Shown piece after piece: positions 22,112 through 28,011 of a stretch of DNA of 28,011 nt; position 1 is the stretch's first letter, and each line of letters begins with the position of its first letter. The stretch lies in assembly GCA_040881945.1 (NCBI GenBank), contig JBBECF010000096.1, positions 1 through 28,011 on the forward strand, written 5' to 3'. Made by a program: the position numbers and the translations under genes. This DNA comes from JBBECF01 sp040881945 (GTDB taxonomy: Bacteria > Pseudomonadota > Alphaproteobacteria > Dongiales > Dongiaceae). The notes beneath the pieces were generated by a model, which was not told the DNA's origin, did no database searches, and saw nothing but the letters and a program-made list of their open reading frames with translations.

Positions 22112-22951
22112 ATGGCGGAGCACAACGGGCTGATGTCCGGCCGGCGCGGCATGATCATGGGCGTCGCCAACGACCGGTCGATCGCCTGGGGCATCGCCCG
22201 CGCGCTGGCCGCGCACGGCGCCGAGCTCGCCTTCACCTATCAGGGCGAGGCGCTGGGCAAGCGCGTCGCTCCGCTCGCCGAGTCGGTGGGCGCGAAGCTG
22301 GTGATCCCGTGCGACGTCGGCGACGACGTCGATCTCGACGCCGCCTTCCGCAAGATCGACGAAGCCTGGGGCGGCCTCGATTTCGTCGTCCACGCGATCG
22401 CGTTTTCCGACAAGGACGAACTCAAGGGCGAGTACCTTGCCACGACGCGGGCCAACTTCGCGATGACGCTCGACATCTCGTGCTATTCCTTCACCGCGGT
22501 GTGCCGGCGGGCGGCGCCGTTGATGACCGAGGGCGGCGGGCTGCTGACGCTGACCTACTCCGGGGCGGAGCGCGTGATGCCGCATTACAACGTCATGGGC
22601 GTGGCCAAGGCGGCGCTCGAGGCCAGCGTGCGCTACCTCGCCGCCGACCTCGGCGGCCGCGGCATCCGCGTCAACGCCATCTCCGCCGGCCCGATCAAGA
22701 CCCTGGCGGCGTCCGGCATCGGCGACTTCCGCTACATCCTGAAGTGGAATGAGCTCAACGCGCCGCTGCGCCGCAACGTGACCATCGAGCAGGTCGGCGG
22801 CGCCGCGCTCTATCTGTTGAGCGACCTCGCGGCGGGCGTGACCGGCGAGGTGCACCACGTCGATTCCGGCTATCATGTCGTCGGCATGCTGCGCACCGAA
22901 TCCGCGGCCGAAGTGGCCGAGATGCTGCTGCGGTTCGAAAGCAACTCCTGA
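22112..22951 (+). CDS. fabI: Enoyl-[acyl-carrier-protein] reductase (NADH)
   Basis: Last step of each fatty-acid elongation cycle. 279 residues from ATG 22112 with a GAGGAA ribosome site. It is an atypical SDR: GMIMGVANDRSIAWGIARAL (cofactor loop), FVVHAIAFSDKDEL, then TYSGAERVMPHYNVMGVAKA. The last segment carries Tyr149 and Tyr159 ten residues apart, and Lys166, the FabI catalytic arrangement. ISAGPIKTLAASGI and the C-terminal VDSGYHVVGM are also diagnostic. It is the first gene of fabI-aroC-sppA, with aroC six bases downstream. FabI is the usual triclosan/isoniazid-class target; nothing in the sequence indicates a changed binding site. Confidence 0.97.
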   Translation: MAEHNGLMSGRRGMIMGVANDRSIAWGIARALAAHGAELAFTYQGEALGKRVAPLAESVGAKLVIPCDVGDDVDLDAAFRKIDEAWGGLDFVVHAIAFSDKDELKGEYLATTRANFAMTLDISCYSFTAVCRRAAPLMTEGGGLLTLTYSGAERVMPHYNVMGVAKAALEASVRYLAADLGGRGIRVNAISAGPIKTLAASGIGDFRYILKWNELNAPLRRNVTIEQVGGAALYLLSDLAAGVTGEVHHVDSGYHVVGMLRTESAAEVAEMLLRFESNS

Positions 22952-22957
22952 TCCCTC

Positions 22958-24040
22958 ATGTCGGCGAACCGTTTCGGCCACCTGTTCAGCTTCACCACCT
23001 GGGGCGAGAGCCACGGCCCGGCGATCGGCTGCGTCGTCGACGGCGCGCCGCCGCGCCTGCCGCTCGCCGAGGCCGACATCCAGCACTGGCTCGACCGCCG
23101 GCGGCCGGGGCAGTCGCGCTTCACCACCCAGCGGCGCGAGCCGGACGGCGTCCGCATCCTGTCCGGCGTCTTCGAGGGCCAGACCACCGGCGCGCCGATC
23201 AGCCTGCTGATCGAAAACCAGGACCAGCGGCCCAAGGACTACGGCGAGATCAAGGACCGGTTCCGGCCCGGCCACGCCGACTATACCTATTGGGCGAAGT
23301 ACGGCATCCGCGACTACCGCGGCGGCGGCCGATCCTCGGCGCGGGAGACGGCGTGCCGGGTGGCCGCCGGCGCCATCGCCCGCAAGGTGCTGGACGCGGT
23401 CTTGGGCGCGCCGGTCGTCATCCGCGGGGCGCTGATCCAGGTCGGGCCGCACGCCATCGACCGCGCCCGCTGGGACTGGGCGGCGGTCGAGCGGAACCCG
23501 TTCTGGTGCCCCGACCCGGTCGCCGCCGCGGCTTGGGAAGGCTATCTCGACGGCGTGCGCAAGGCCGGATCGTCGGCCGGGGCGGTCGTCGAGGTGACGG
23601 CGAGCGGCGTGCCGGTCGGTCTCGGCGCGCCGGTTTACGGCAAGCTCGACGCCGAGCTGGCGGCGGCCTTCATGGGCATCAACGCCGTCAAGGGCGTCGA
23701 GATCGGCGCCGGCTTCGCCGCCGCCGGGCTCAGCGGCGAAGAGAACGCCGACGAGATGCGCATGCGCGAGGGCAAGGTCGCGTTCCTGTCGAACAACGCC
23801 GGCGGAATCCTCGGCGGCATCTCGACCGGCCAGGACATCGTCGCCCGCTTCGCGGTCAAGCCGACCAGCTCGATCCTGACGCCACGCCGCACCGTGACCG
23901 TCGCGGGCGAGGACGCCGACATCGTCACCAAGGGGCGCCACGACCCCTGCGTCGGCATCCGCGCCGTGCCGGTCGGCGAGGCGATGATGGCCGTCGTGCT
24001 CGCCGACCAGCTCCTGCGCCACCGCGCGCAGTGCGGGTGA
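22958..24040 (+). CDS. aroC: Chorismate synthase
   Basis: Converts 5-enolpyruvylshikimate-3-phosphate to chorismate using reduced FMN. 360 residues, normal length. Signatures are FTTWGESHGPAIGCVVDG (residues 13-30), RRRPGQSRFTTQRREPD, GRFRPGH-type RFRPGHADYTYWAKYGIRDY, GGGRSSARETACRVAAGAIA and the C-terminal RHDPCVGIRAVPVGEAM. ATG 22958 follows fabI closely on the same strand. The fabI-aroC adjacency is known in other alphaproteobacteria. Confidence 0.97.
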   Translation: MSANRFGHLFSFTTWGESHGPAIGCVVDGAPPRLPLAEADIQHWLDRRRPGQSRFTTQRREPDGVRILSGVFEGQTTGAPISLLIENQDQRPKDYGEIKDRFRPGHADYTYWAKYGIRDYRGGGRSSARETACRVAAGAIARKVLDAVLGAPVVIRGALIQVGPHAIDRARWDWAAVERNPFWCPDPVAAAAWEGYLDGVRKAGSSAGAVVEVTASGVPVGLGAPVYGKLDAELAAAFMGINAVKGVEIGAGFAAAGLSGEENADEMRMREGKVAFLSNNAGGILGGISTGQDIVARFAVKPTSSILTPRRTVTVAGEDADIVTKGRHDPCVGIRAVPVGEAMMAVVLADQLLRHRAQCG

Positions 24041-24048
24041 GGAAGGCC

Positions 24049-25851
24049 GTGCGAGTCCTTCGATTCCTCCGCCGCGTCCTGTTCGGCCTGTTCGCCGTCG
24101 TCGGCGCCGTGGTCGTTGTCGGCACGATCGTCATGGCCGTGCTCGCCTGGCGCTACCTGCCGGGCTTCGAGCCGCCCGCCGTTCCCGACCGAGTCCTGCT
24201 GACGCTCAACCTCGCCGATGGCGTCGTCGAGACGCTGCCCGGCAACCCGCTGGCGCGCGCCTCGTTCGGCGACGTGCTGACGATGCGCGACCTCGTGCAG
24301 GGGCTGGAAGCCGCCGGCCGCGACGACCGCGTCACGGGCCTGACGGCGCGGCTGGGCAGCGGCGGGCTCGGCCTGGCGCAGGCGCAGGAAATCCGCGACG
24401 CGGTGATCGCCTTCCGCGGGCAGGGCAAGTTCGCCGTCGCCTTCGCCGAGACCTTCGGCGAGGCCGGCGACGGCAACCTCCACTATTACCTGGCGACGGC
24501 CTTCGACGAGATCTGGTTGCAGCCGTCCGGCGACGTCGGGCTGACCGGTGTGCTGCTGGAGAGCCCCTTCGCCAAGGACGCGCTGGCGGCGATCGGCGTC
24601 GCGCCGCGCCTCGACCAGCGCGGCGCCTACAAGGGCGCCGCCGACATCTTCACCGCCGCCGGCATGTCGGCGCCGCTCGCCGAGAATCGCCAGCGCCTGG
24701 TCGAGTCCTGGGTCGAACAGATCGCCGCCGGCATTGCCGCCGGACGCCGCCTGGAGGTCGAGCGCGCCCGCGCCCTGATCGACCGCGGGCCGTTCGCGGC
24801 CGGCGAGGCGCAAGCGCAAGGGCTGGTCGATCGCCTCGCCTATTGGGACGAGGTCGAGGCCGAGGTCGAGGCGCGCGCCGGCATCACGGCCGAACGACTG
24901 ACGTTGGCCAACTATGCCGCCGCCACGCCGCCGCCGGACGACGCGCCGCGCATCGCCGTCGTCTATGGGCTGGGGCCGGTGCAGTTGGCGCCGAGCGGGG
25001 ACGAGCCCCTGTTCGGCGCCCAGATCATGGGATCGGAGACGGTCGCCGGCGCCTTGCGCGAGGCGATCGAGGACCCCGGGATTGAGGCGGTGATCTTCCG
25101 CATCGACAGCCCCGGCGGCTCCTACGTCGCCTCGGACCGCATCTGGCGCGAGGTGCAGCGCGCCCGCGACGACGGCAAGCCGGTCATCGTCTCGATGGGC
25201 AATGTCGCCGCCTCGGGGGGATATTTCGTCGCCGCCCCGGCGCACGCCATCGTGGCGCAACCGGGCACCATCACCGGTTCGATCGGCGTCGTCGGCGGCA
25301 AGTTCGTGCTGACCGATCTCTGGGACAAGCTGGGCATCGCCTGGGATGGCGTCCAGGCCGGCGCCAACGCCGCCCTGAACAGCCCGAACCGCGACTACAG
25401 CGAGGCCGGATGGGCCTATCTGCAGGCGTCGCTCGACCGCATCTACGCGGACTTCACGGGCAAGGTGGCGCAGGGCCGCGGCCTGCCGGCCGAGAGTATG
25501 GACAACGTCGCCCTGGGGCGGGTGTGGAGCGGGGCCGACGCCCGCGCCAACGGCCTGGTCGACGAGCTCGGCGGGCTTAGCGTCGCATTGCGGCTGGCGC
25601 GCGAAGCGGCCGGGCTCGACCCCGAGGCGGCGGTCCGGCTCGAGGAGTTCCCGCGCCCGGCCGATCCTTTCGAGCGCCTGCTGCGCGGGCTGCTCGCCGG
25701 CGAGTTGACCGATGCCGGCAGCGCCCGGGCCCTGGTCGCCCTGGCGCGCGCGGCGGAGCGGCTCGCGCCGGCGGCGCGGCTGGTGGAATCGTTGACGGCG
25801 CCGGCCGCGGGCGGGCCGTTGCGCGCGCCGGAGATATACGCCGCCGAGTGA
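24049..25851 (+). CDS. sppA: Signal peptide peptidase SppA, long form
   Basis: Membrane-bound serine protease that degrades cleaved signal peptides. 600 residues, close to the 618 of the E. coli long form with two homologous domains. An N-terminal anchor (about residues 8-35, LFGLFAVVGAVVVVGTIVMA) is followed by the domain with the general-base lysine, Lys195 in RGAYKGAADIF. The second domain has IDSPGGSYVASDRIWREV and the nucleophile Ser389 in NVAASGGYFVAAP. ITGSIGVVGGKF follows. The start is taken as GTG 24049 with AGGA five bases before; GTG 24037, overlapping the aroC stop, is an alternative. The last 400 bases are overlapped antisense by the extended tlyA frame. Confidence 0.94.
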   Translation: MRVLRFLRRVLFGLFAVVGAVVVVGTIVMAVLAWRYLPGFEPPAVPDRVLLTLNLADGVVETLPGNPLARASFGDVLTMRDLVQGLEAAGRDDRVTGLTARLGSGGLGLAQAQEIRDAVIAFRGQGKFAVAFAETFGEAGDGNLHYYLATAFDEIWLQPSGDVGLTGVLLESPFAKDALAAIGVAPRLDQRGAYKGAADIFTAAGMSAPLAENRQRLVESWVEQIAAGIAAGRRLEVERARALIDRGPFAAGEAQAQGLVDRLAYWDEVEAEVEARAGITAERLTLANYAAATPPPDDAPRIAVVYGLGPVQLAPSGDEPLFGAQIMGSETVAGALREAIEDPGIEAVIFRIDSPGGSYVASDRIWREVQRARDDGKPVIVSMGNVAASGGYFVAAPAHAIVAQPGTITGSIGVVGGKFVLTDLWDKLGIAWDGVQAGANAALNSPNRDYSEAGWAYLQASLDRIYADFTGKVAQGRGLPAESMDNVALGRVWSGADARANGLVDELGGLSVALRLAREAAGLDPEAAVRLEEFPRPADPFERLLRGLLAGELTDAGSARALVALARAAERLAPAARLVESLTAPAAGGPLRAPEIYAAE

Positions 25852-26612
25852 GGCTCGGCGCGGTAGCGGGCGGCGATGAAGAACTCGCGGTTGCCTTCGG
25901 GGCCGAGGATCGGGCTTTCGGCCACGCCTTCGACCGTCCAGCCCGGCCGCGCCCCGAGCCAGGCGGCGATGCGCCGGCAGACCTCGTCGTGCAGGCCGGC
26001 GTCGCGGACGACGCCGCCCCTGCCGACGCGCGCCGGCCCGACCTCGAACTGCGGCTTGATCAGGGCGATCAGCCAGGCGCCGTCGGCGGCCAGCGCGAGC
26101 GGCGCCGGCAGCAGCGTCTCGAGGCCGATGAAGCTGGCGTCGCAGACGATCAGGCCGACCGGCTCGGGCACGCTCTCGGGCGTCAGGTAGCGCGCGTTGG
26201 TGCGCTCGCGGACGATGACGCGCGGGTCCTGGCGCAGTTTCCAGGCGAACTGGCCGTGGCCGACATCGACGGCGTAGACGCGCGCCGCGCCGCGGGCGAG
26301 CAGCACATCGGTGAAGCCGCCGGTCGAGGCGCCGATGTCGAGACAGACCAGGCCCGCCGGATCGACGCCGAAGCGGTCGAGGGCATGCGCCAGCTTGACC
26401 CCGCCGCGCGACACCCAGGGATGCTCCTGGCCGCGCAGCTCGAGCGGCGCATCGGCCGGGACCGCCAGCCCCGGCTTGTCGAGCCGGCGCTCGCCGGAAT
26501 AGACGCGGCCGGCCAGCACCAGCGCCTGCGCCTTGGCCCGGCTCTCGACCAGCCCGCGCTCGACCAGGGCGACGTCGAGGCGCGTGCGCTCGGGCCTCTT
26601 CACGGGAACCAT
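25443..26612 (-). CDS. tlyA: TlyA-family rRNA methyltransferase with antisense C-terminal run-on
   Basis: The N-terminal S4 RNA-binding domain (about residues 8-65, RTRLDVALVERGLVESRAKA) is followed by a FtsJ-type methyltransferase: HPWVSRGGVKLAHAL, LDIGASTGGFTDVLLARGA (SAM loop), VYAVDVGHGQFAWKL, LIVCDASFIGLETLLP and ALIKPQFEVG. Members 2'-O-methylate 16S/23S rRNA; some have haemolysin-like reports. The family-like body ends near residue 250 (FFIAARYRAEP). No stop follows there in this frame, so the frame continues 139 more residues, Ser/Arg/Ala-rich, antisense to sppA, to 25443. Start ATG 26612; the divergent mntA-like ATG is only 17 bases away. Confidence 0.9.
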   Translation of the reverse strand: MVPVKRPERTRLDVALVERGLVESRAKAQALVLAGRVYSGERRLDKPGLAVPADAPLELRGQEHPWVSRGGVKLAHALDRFGVDPAGLVCLDIGASTGGFTDVLLARGAARVYAVDVGHGQFAWKLRQDPRVIVRERTNARYLTPESVPEPVGLIVCDASFIGLETLLPAPLALAADGAWLIALIKPQFEVGPARVGRGGVVRDAGLHDEVCRRIAAWLGARPGWTVEGVAESPILGPEGNREFFIAARYRAEPHSAAYISGARNGPPAAGAVNDSTSRAAGASRSAARARATRARALPASVNSPASSPRSRRSKGSAGRGNSSSRTAASGSSPAASRASRNATLSPPSSSTRPLARASAPLHTRPRATLSILSAGRPRPCATLPVKSA

Positions 26613-26616
26613 GTGG

Positions 26617-26622
26617 TATAGT
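26617..26622 (+). promoter_or_regulatory. Possible -10 element placing mntA as leaderless
   Basis: TATAGT (26617-26622) ends seven bases before the ATG at 26630. If used, transcription would start at or near the A of ATG, giving a leaderless mRNA. No good -35 element is seen at 16-18 bases. The AGGG at 26624-26627 is too close to the ATG to work as a normal ribosome site. Confidence 0.25.
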
Positions 26623-26629
26623 TTAGGGC

Positions 26630-26953
26630 ATGAACGCGCCCCTGTCCGACGTCCTGGCCGAGTACCGCGCCCGGCTGCAGGAGATTTACGGCGACCGCCT
26701 CGAACGCCTCGTCTTGTTCGGCTCGCGCGCCCGCGGCGATGCCGAGCCCGATTCGGACATCGACGTGCTCGTCGTGTTGAGTAGCAACGGGGATGCCCTC
26801 TCCGAAAAAGACGACGGATGCACGAGCGTCATGGCCGATCTGTCGCTAAAGTACGATACGGTCATCATGCCAATTTTCACAGATGCCCAAACATACAAGA
26901 CGAGCGAATTCTCTCTATTTCAGAATATTCGCCGAGAGGGGACGGCCTTTTGA
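26630..26953 (+). CDS. mntA: Minimal nucleotidyltransferase (MntA-type antitoxin)
   Basis: 107 residues, a pol-beta-like minimal nucleotidyltransferase. The active-site pattern is complete: LVLFGSRARGDAEPDSDIDV (residues 28-47), i.e. GSRARGD followed by the Asp pair in DSDID (Asp43, Asp45). In MNT-HEPN modules this protein inactivates the HEPN toxin, in studied cases by adding AMP to it. Its stop codon overlaps the TTG start of the HEPN gene (TTGA). The 3' half is clearly richer in A/T than the rest of the window, suggesting recent transfer. It is divergent from tlyA with a 17-base spacer. Confidence 0.92.
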   Translation: MNAPLSDVLAEYRARLQEIYGDRLERLVLFGSRARGDAEPDSDIDVLVVLSSNGDALSEKDDGCTSVMADLSLKYDTVIMPIFTDAQTYKTSEFSLFQNIRREGTAF

Positions 26954-27342
26954 AACCAGAGCAGCAGGCCCTCATCGGCAAGGCCGAGACTAGCCTCCGC
27001 GCGGCCAGGCTGCTCGCGGACAACGGCTACTACGACTCGGCAATATCCGAAGCGTACTATGTCATGTTCTACTGTGCCAAAGCGCTAATCCTTGGGAAAG
27101 GGCTAACGCATTCGAAACACAGTGCGGTCATTTCTGCGTTCGGCCAACACGTGGCCAAGCCCGGCCTGGTTCCGACCGAGCTGCATCGATTCATACTCGA
27201 AGCGCAGCAGCATCGCCTAGTCGCCGATTACACGGGCGATCTGCGCATGACCCCGGACACGGCAGAGCGCGATATCCAGCACGCCGAGGCATTCTTGCGG
27301 CGCACCAAGGCGAACTTGGCAGACGACGCGTACAACGATTGA
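26950..27342 (+). CDS. HEPN-domain protein (HepT-type toxin, COG1895-like)
   Basis: 130 residues if started at TTG 26950, which overlaps the mntA stop and has GAGAGGGGA about eight bases upstream. The family core follows at once: LIGKAETSLRAARLLADNGY, YDSAISEAYYVMFYCAKALI and THSKHSAVISAFGQHVAKPG, an alpha-helical HEPN bundle of the COG1895 type. The canonical RNase motif RxxxxH is not clear; the 'SRAYYAMFY' of relatives is SEAYYVMFY here, so the conserved Arg is Glu. RNase activity is therefore doubtful. The in-frame ATG at 26818 lies within mntA and gives non-family sequence. A/T content is higher than in the neighbours. Confidence 0.87.
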   Translation: MKPEQQALIGKAETSLRAARLLADNGYYDSAISEAYYVMFYCAKALILGKGLTHSKHSAVISAFGQHVAKPGLVPTELHRFILEAQQHRLVADYTGDLRMTPDTAERDIQHAEAFLRRTKANLADDAYND

Positions 27343-27362
27343 AGGCGAGCGGCACGGCCGAC

Positions 27363-27381
27363 GCAGCGCCCACGGCGCTGC
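27363..27381. terminator. Possible bidirectional terminator hairpin
   Basis: GCAGCGCC (27363-27370) and GGCGCTGC (27374-27381) form a perfect 8-bp stem around CAC between two converging genes (stops at 27342 and 27387). No U-tract follows on either strand, so termination is only suggested by position. Confidence 0.35.
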
Positions 27382-27386
27382 GCCGC

Positions 27387-27920
27387 TCAGCCGCGGTCGG
27401 GCGCCAGCGTTCCGGGCGGCCCGGCCTCGCCGATCTCGTCGAGGAAGAAGACGAGGTCGAGCGGCGGCGGCACGATGTCGGACTGGGTCAACAGGGCGTG
27501 GACCTGGCCGCGGTGGTGCGTCTGGTGATTGAAGAGGGTGAGCAGGACGTGTCCGGCGCGCACCTCCTCGTCGCCCTCGCCGATGATCCGGCGATAGCGC
27601 ACCGGCCGGCGCAGGCGCTCGTCGTCGAGACCGTCGACCAGATTGATCAGGCGCCGGTCCTCGGCCCGCCGCGCCGCGCGCAGCGACGCGAAATCGTCGT
27701 AGAGAACCTGGTCGAGCGAGCGGATGCCCGAGGGAATCCCTTCGATGCGGCCGGCCCACAGCCGGTCGACGACCAGCAGATGGTTGAGCGTGTTGTGGAC
27801 CGAGCCGAAGAACGCCTTGCGGTCGGCCCGGTAGGCCGCATCGGGCAACCGCGCGACGCAGTCGTAGAGCCTGTCGTTGACCCACCCGTTGAATCGGGCC
27901 ATTAGCGGGAAGTGGTCCAT
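27387..27920 (-). CDS. DinB-family metal-binding protein
   Basis: 177 residues, a four-helix DinB/DUF664 fold. The His triad for a divalent metal is visible: His47 in SVHNTLNHLLVVDRLW and His132 and His136 in LFNHQTHHRGQVHALL. The remaining segments (MARFNGWVNDRLYDCVARLP at the N-terminus, DLVFFLDEI near the end) fit the family. DinB proteins include thiol-dependent transferases, but most, like this one, have no assigned reaction. ATG 27920 is the plausible start. It converges with the HEPN gene. Bases 27921-28011 upstream hold nothing I can identify. Confidence 0.9.
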   Translation of the reverse strand: MDHFPLMARFNGWVNDRLYDCVARLPDAAYRADRKAFFGSVHNTLNHLLVVDRLWAGRIEGIPSGIRSLDQVLYDDFASLRAARRAEDRRLINLVDGLDDERLRRPVRYRRIIGEGDEEVRAGHVLLTLFNHQTHHRGQVHALLTQSDIVPPPLDLVFFLDEIGEAGPPGTLAPDRG

Positions 27921-28011
27921 GGCGTGTGCATGTTAGCACGGGGCACGGCGGCGCGCGAACGGGATCGAATCGAGACCCTTGCCGCACCCCCGGTGGCGGG
28001 ATGGCCGCTGG

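Noticed and set aside
22091..24022. 643-residue minus-strand frame opposite fabI and aroC
   Set aside because: Shadow composition; both opposite genes have full family signatures.
26818..26949. N-terminal extension of the HEPN protein from ATG 26818
   Set aside because: The extension lies within mntA in another frame and does not look like the family; TTG 26950 with a good ribosome site fits better.

Overview
The window looks like a chromosomal piece of a GC-rich alphaproteobacterium, most likely of the Rhodospirillales type. The evidence is the very high GC content, the DUF4164-zapA-6S RNA-fthC-ymdB order, the tkt-gap-(small protein)-class I fba-thiE-like order, and the efp-suhB pair followed by a TolQ/MotA plus OmpA/MotB-like pair. 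It is draft sequence: a 100-N scaffold gap lies at 15166-15265.

Layout. 1-820 is a graveyard of toxin-antitoxin genes: a Phd-type antitoxin cut by the window edge, a vapC-like toxin with a large internal deletion, and a yoeB-like C-terminal fragment, with palindromic intergenic repeats between them. A small ORF follows at 934-1233. The minus-strand block 1259-3497 is DUF4164 coiled-coil protein, ZapA, 6S RNA, 5-formyltetrahydrofolate cyclo-ligase and YmdB phosphodiesterase. The plus-strand block 3763-8859 is a central-carbon cluster: transketolase, GAPDH, an unknown small protein, class I aldolase and a degenerate ThiE-like protein. Then come metF, efp and suhB, and a tight three-gene envelope set (11560-14465): an exported OmpA-domain protein, a MotA/TolQ-like channel and a MotB-like coiled-coil OmpA protein.

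14491-15918 holds a short-chain dehydrogenase gene whose 3' end is duplicated on the far side of an inserted hicBA module. The assembly gap falls inside one copy of the duplicate. Minus-strand genes follow: two small proteins of unknown function, a tandem universal stress protein, a FieF-like cation exporter and PdxH. On the plus strand come a glycine-zipper lipoprotein and a CbpA/CbpM-like J-domain pair. A BrkB/YihY membrane protein follows on the minus strand, then fabI-aroC-sppA on the plus strand. The convergent tlyA has no stop codon at its expected end and reads antisense into sppA. The window closes with an MNT-HEPN toxin-antitoxin pair of visibly lower GC and a DinB-fold protein.

Most of the window is housekeeping: cofactor and one-carbon metabolism (fthC, metF, pdxH, thiE-like), sugar phosphates (tkt, gap, fba), lipid and aromatic biosynthesis (fabI, aroC), translation (efp, tlyA) and envelope functions. 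The accessory signal is the repeated capture and decay of toxin-antitoxin modules at four places. The most interesting less-described unit is the proton-channel/OmpA three-gene set. Several genes need non-ATG starts (GTG, TTG, CTG, perhaps ATT), so start calls are uncertain where stated.
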